Positions 44,233 through 45,439 of a DNA stretch of 45,439 nt are shown here, in pieces (positions within the stretch are counted from its first letter, which is position 1; each line of letters begins with the position of its first letter). The translations under genes and the position numbers were made by a program. Source of the DNA: Verrucomicrobiota bacterium. GTDB lineage: Bacteria; Verrucomicrobiota; Verrucomicrobiia; Limisphaerales; JADLHS01. The stretch spans positions 1-45,439 of the forward strand of contig JABFSR010000046.1 in the NCBI GenBank assembly GCA_013140495.1. The letters are read 5' to 3'. The notes under the pieces were generated by a model. The model was not told where the DNA came from. It ran no database searches and saw only the letters and a list, made by a program, of their open reading frames with translations.

Positions 44233-44353
44233 AAACGAATGGGAAACAACATCACACGCAGTTTCCAGAAAAAACCGTCTCAGACGTGAATCAATTCCTT
44301 TATGCCGTTTTCGCTTCGCGTCGCGCAGGGTTTCCGTTAATCCTGTCGCGCGG

Positions 44354-45439
44354 ATGAAACAGTTTGATTACCTCGTGTTGGGCAGTGGCATCGCCGGGCT
44401 TTCCTTTGCGCTCAAGGTCGCATCGCACGGGCGAGTGGCGATCGTTACCAAGAAGAACAGCGCCGAGTCCAACACCAACTACGCGCAGGGTGGCATCGCG
44501 TCCGTAACGAGCAAGGAGGATTCGTTCGAGCTGCATGTGCGTGACACGCTCGAAGCGGGCGCAGGGCTGTGTCGCGAGGAAGTGGTTCGCACGATCGTGG
44601 AGGAAGGACCTGCGCGGATCGCTGAGTTGATCGAGCTGGGCATGAAGTTTTCCGAACGCGATGCTCCGAGCGTGGATGGCGGCAAACAACTCGATCTTGG
44701 CAAGGAAGGCGGACACTCGAAGCGGCGCATACTTCACGCAAAAGACGTGACGGGGCGCGAAATCGAACGTGCGCTGCTCGATGCCATTTCCCGCCAGCCG
44801 AACATTCAAGTGTTTGAGAATCATCTGGCAATTGACCTCATCACCAGCCAGAAACTCGGCTATGTGGGAGCAAATCGCTGTCTTGGGGCCTATGTGTTCG
44901 ACAAACAGAACAGCCAGGTGGAGACATTCGCCGCCGGCACCACGCTGCTCGCCACGGGCGGTTGTGGAAAGGTTTATCTCTACACAACAAACCCCGACAT
45001 TGCGACGGGCGACGGTGTTGCCATGGCGTACCGCGCGGGTGCTACCGTGGCGAACATGGAGTTTGTGCAGTTTCATCCAACGTGCCTGTATCATCCGCTG
45101 GCGAAATCCTTTCTCGTAAGTGAGGCGGTTCGCGGCGAAGGCGGCGTGCTGGAGACACTCGACGGCGTGGAGTTCATGAACGAATACCATCCGTTGAAAT
45201 CGCTGGCGCCGCGAGATGTGGTGGCGCGCGCGATTGACCGCGAGATGAAAAAGAGCGGGACAGACCATGTGTTGCTCGACATCACGCACAAGCCCGCGCG
45301 GTTTGTAATGCAGCGTTTTCCGAACATCTATCAGACCTGTCTCCGCCACGGAATTGACATCACCAAGGAGCCGATTCCCGTTGTGCCAGCCGCACACTAT
45401 CAATGTGTGCGGCTGGCACAACGGGAATCGGCTCCTTGG
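44354..45439 (+). CDS. nadB: L-aspartate oxidase, 3' end lost at fold-back
   Basis: Flavoenzyme that oxidises L-aspartate to iminoaspartate, first step of NAD synthesis. ATG 44354 opens into VLGSGIAGLSFAL (FAD loop), NTNYAQGGIASV, HSKRRILHAKDVTGREIERAL, LLATGGCGKVYLYTTNPDIATGDGVAMAYRAGA, EFVQFHPTCLYHP, VSEAVRGEGG and EPIPVVPAAHYQC. Up to Cys351 (45404-45406) it reads as an intact NadB. After that the last bases are an exact reverse complement of the preceding ones, so the true sequence is lost and the remaining third of the gene is missing. Confidence 0.95.
   Translation, partial: MKQFDYLVLGSGIAGLSFALKVASHGRVAIVTKKNSAESNTNYAQGGIASVTSKEDSFELHVRDTLEAGAGLCREEVVRTIVEEGPARIAELIELGMKFSERDAPSVDGGKQLDLGKEGGHSKRRILHAKDVTGREIERALLDAISRQPNIQVFENHLAIDLITSQKLGYVGANRCLGAYVFDKQNSQVETFAAGTTLLATGGCGKVYLYTTNPDIATGDGVAMAYRAGATVANMEFVQFHPTCLYHPLAKSFLVSEAVRGEGGVLETLDGVEFMNEYHPLKSLAPRDVVARAIDREMKKSGTDHVLLDITHKPARFVMQRFPNIYQTCLRHGIDITKEPIPVVPAAHYQCVRLAQRESAPW
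45363..45439. repeat. Perfect 35-base fold-back at contig end
   Basis: 45363-45397 and 45405-45439 are exact inverted copies separated by 7 bases, and the second copy ends on the last base. The first copy is genuine nadB coding sequence; the second breaks the conserved HYQCGG region. This is best read as an assembly or amplification fold-back, not a biological hairpin. Confidence 0.9.

Noticed and set aside
44300..45421. 373-codon minus-strand frame opposite nadB
   Set aside because: nadB is certain on the plus strand and the opposite frame has no domain signal.
1..45439. CRISPR arrays, tRNA and rRNA genes
   Set aside because: No regularly spaced direct repeats of suitable size and no cloverleaf with a T-loop pattern were seen by eye; a tRNAscan run would settle the tRNA question.

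Overview
The window looks like a contig end from a Verrucomicrobiota genome, most likely the Pedosphaeraceae/Limisphaerales side. The evidence is by family only: two PulG-like pseudopilins with the [13 protein letters not shown] leader, a secreted Ig-repeat protein and an RCC1-repeat protein of the style common in that phylum, a PQQ-type sugar dehydrogenase fused to PA14, and many palindromic intergenic repeats with a REP-associated tyrosine transposase. Most other genes are housekeeping.

Layout. 1-7744 (minus): an apparent operon running sensor kinase, a 30-aa ORF, NtrC-type regulator, GT39-like membrane protein, FAD oxidoreductase, lipoprotein, MMPL exporter. The exporter is frameshifted and leaves the left edge. 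7774-8773: corA split by a second frameshift. 8920-9888: Xer recombinase. 10006-13905 (minus): accC, accB, aroQ and an O-antigen-ligase-like protein. 14010-19141: folA, Ig-repeat protein, sanA-like, thyA, glpQ-like. 19426-25142: two pseudopilins around fmt, an adenylate kinase, an unknown membrane protein and ruvB. 25362-29055: HEAT-repeat protein, then a repeat island with the transposase, two copies of its probable repeat, a truncated secreted ORF, a four-unit palindrome cluster and a small unknown gene. 29064-39060: purM with a heptamer repeat inside it, sugar dehydrogenase, uvrB, rhomboid, fbp, RCC1 protein. 39150-42162: a compact fatty-acid-type operon with fabL-like, fabG, extended ACP and double-hotdog dehydratase genes. 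42192-45439: an orphan LolD-like ATPase, a candidate structured small RNA, an amidohydrolase and nadB, which ends in a perfect fold-back at the last base.

How it fits together. MMPL exporter, lipoprotein and halogenase-like FAD enzyme are also found together in aryl-polyene-type loci, so the left operon may be one edge of such a cluster, here next to an NtrBC-type pair. The right-hand operon has enoyl reductase, ketoreductase, ACP and dehydratase but no ketosynthase in view, so it must borrow one. No direct link between the two loci is visible.

Most interesting items: the candidate small RNA at 43016-43224 (promoter, nested stems, terminator), the transposase bracketed by its inverted-terminal repeats, the double-hotdog dehydratase whose His and Glu appear split between halves, paired palindromes upstream of a pilin gene, and a 30-aa ORF inside the two-component operon. 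Two frameshifts plus the terminal fold-back suggest the assembly has local errors, so broken genes should be read with caution.
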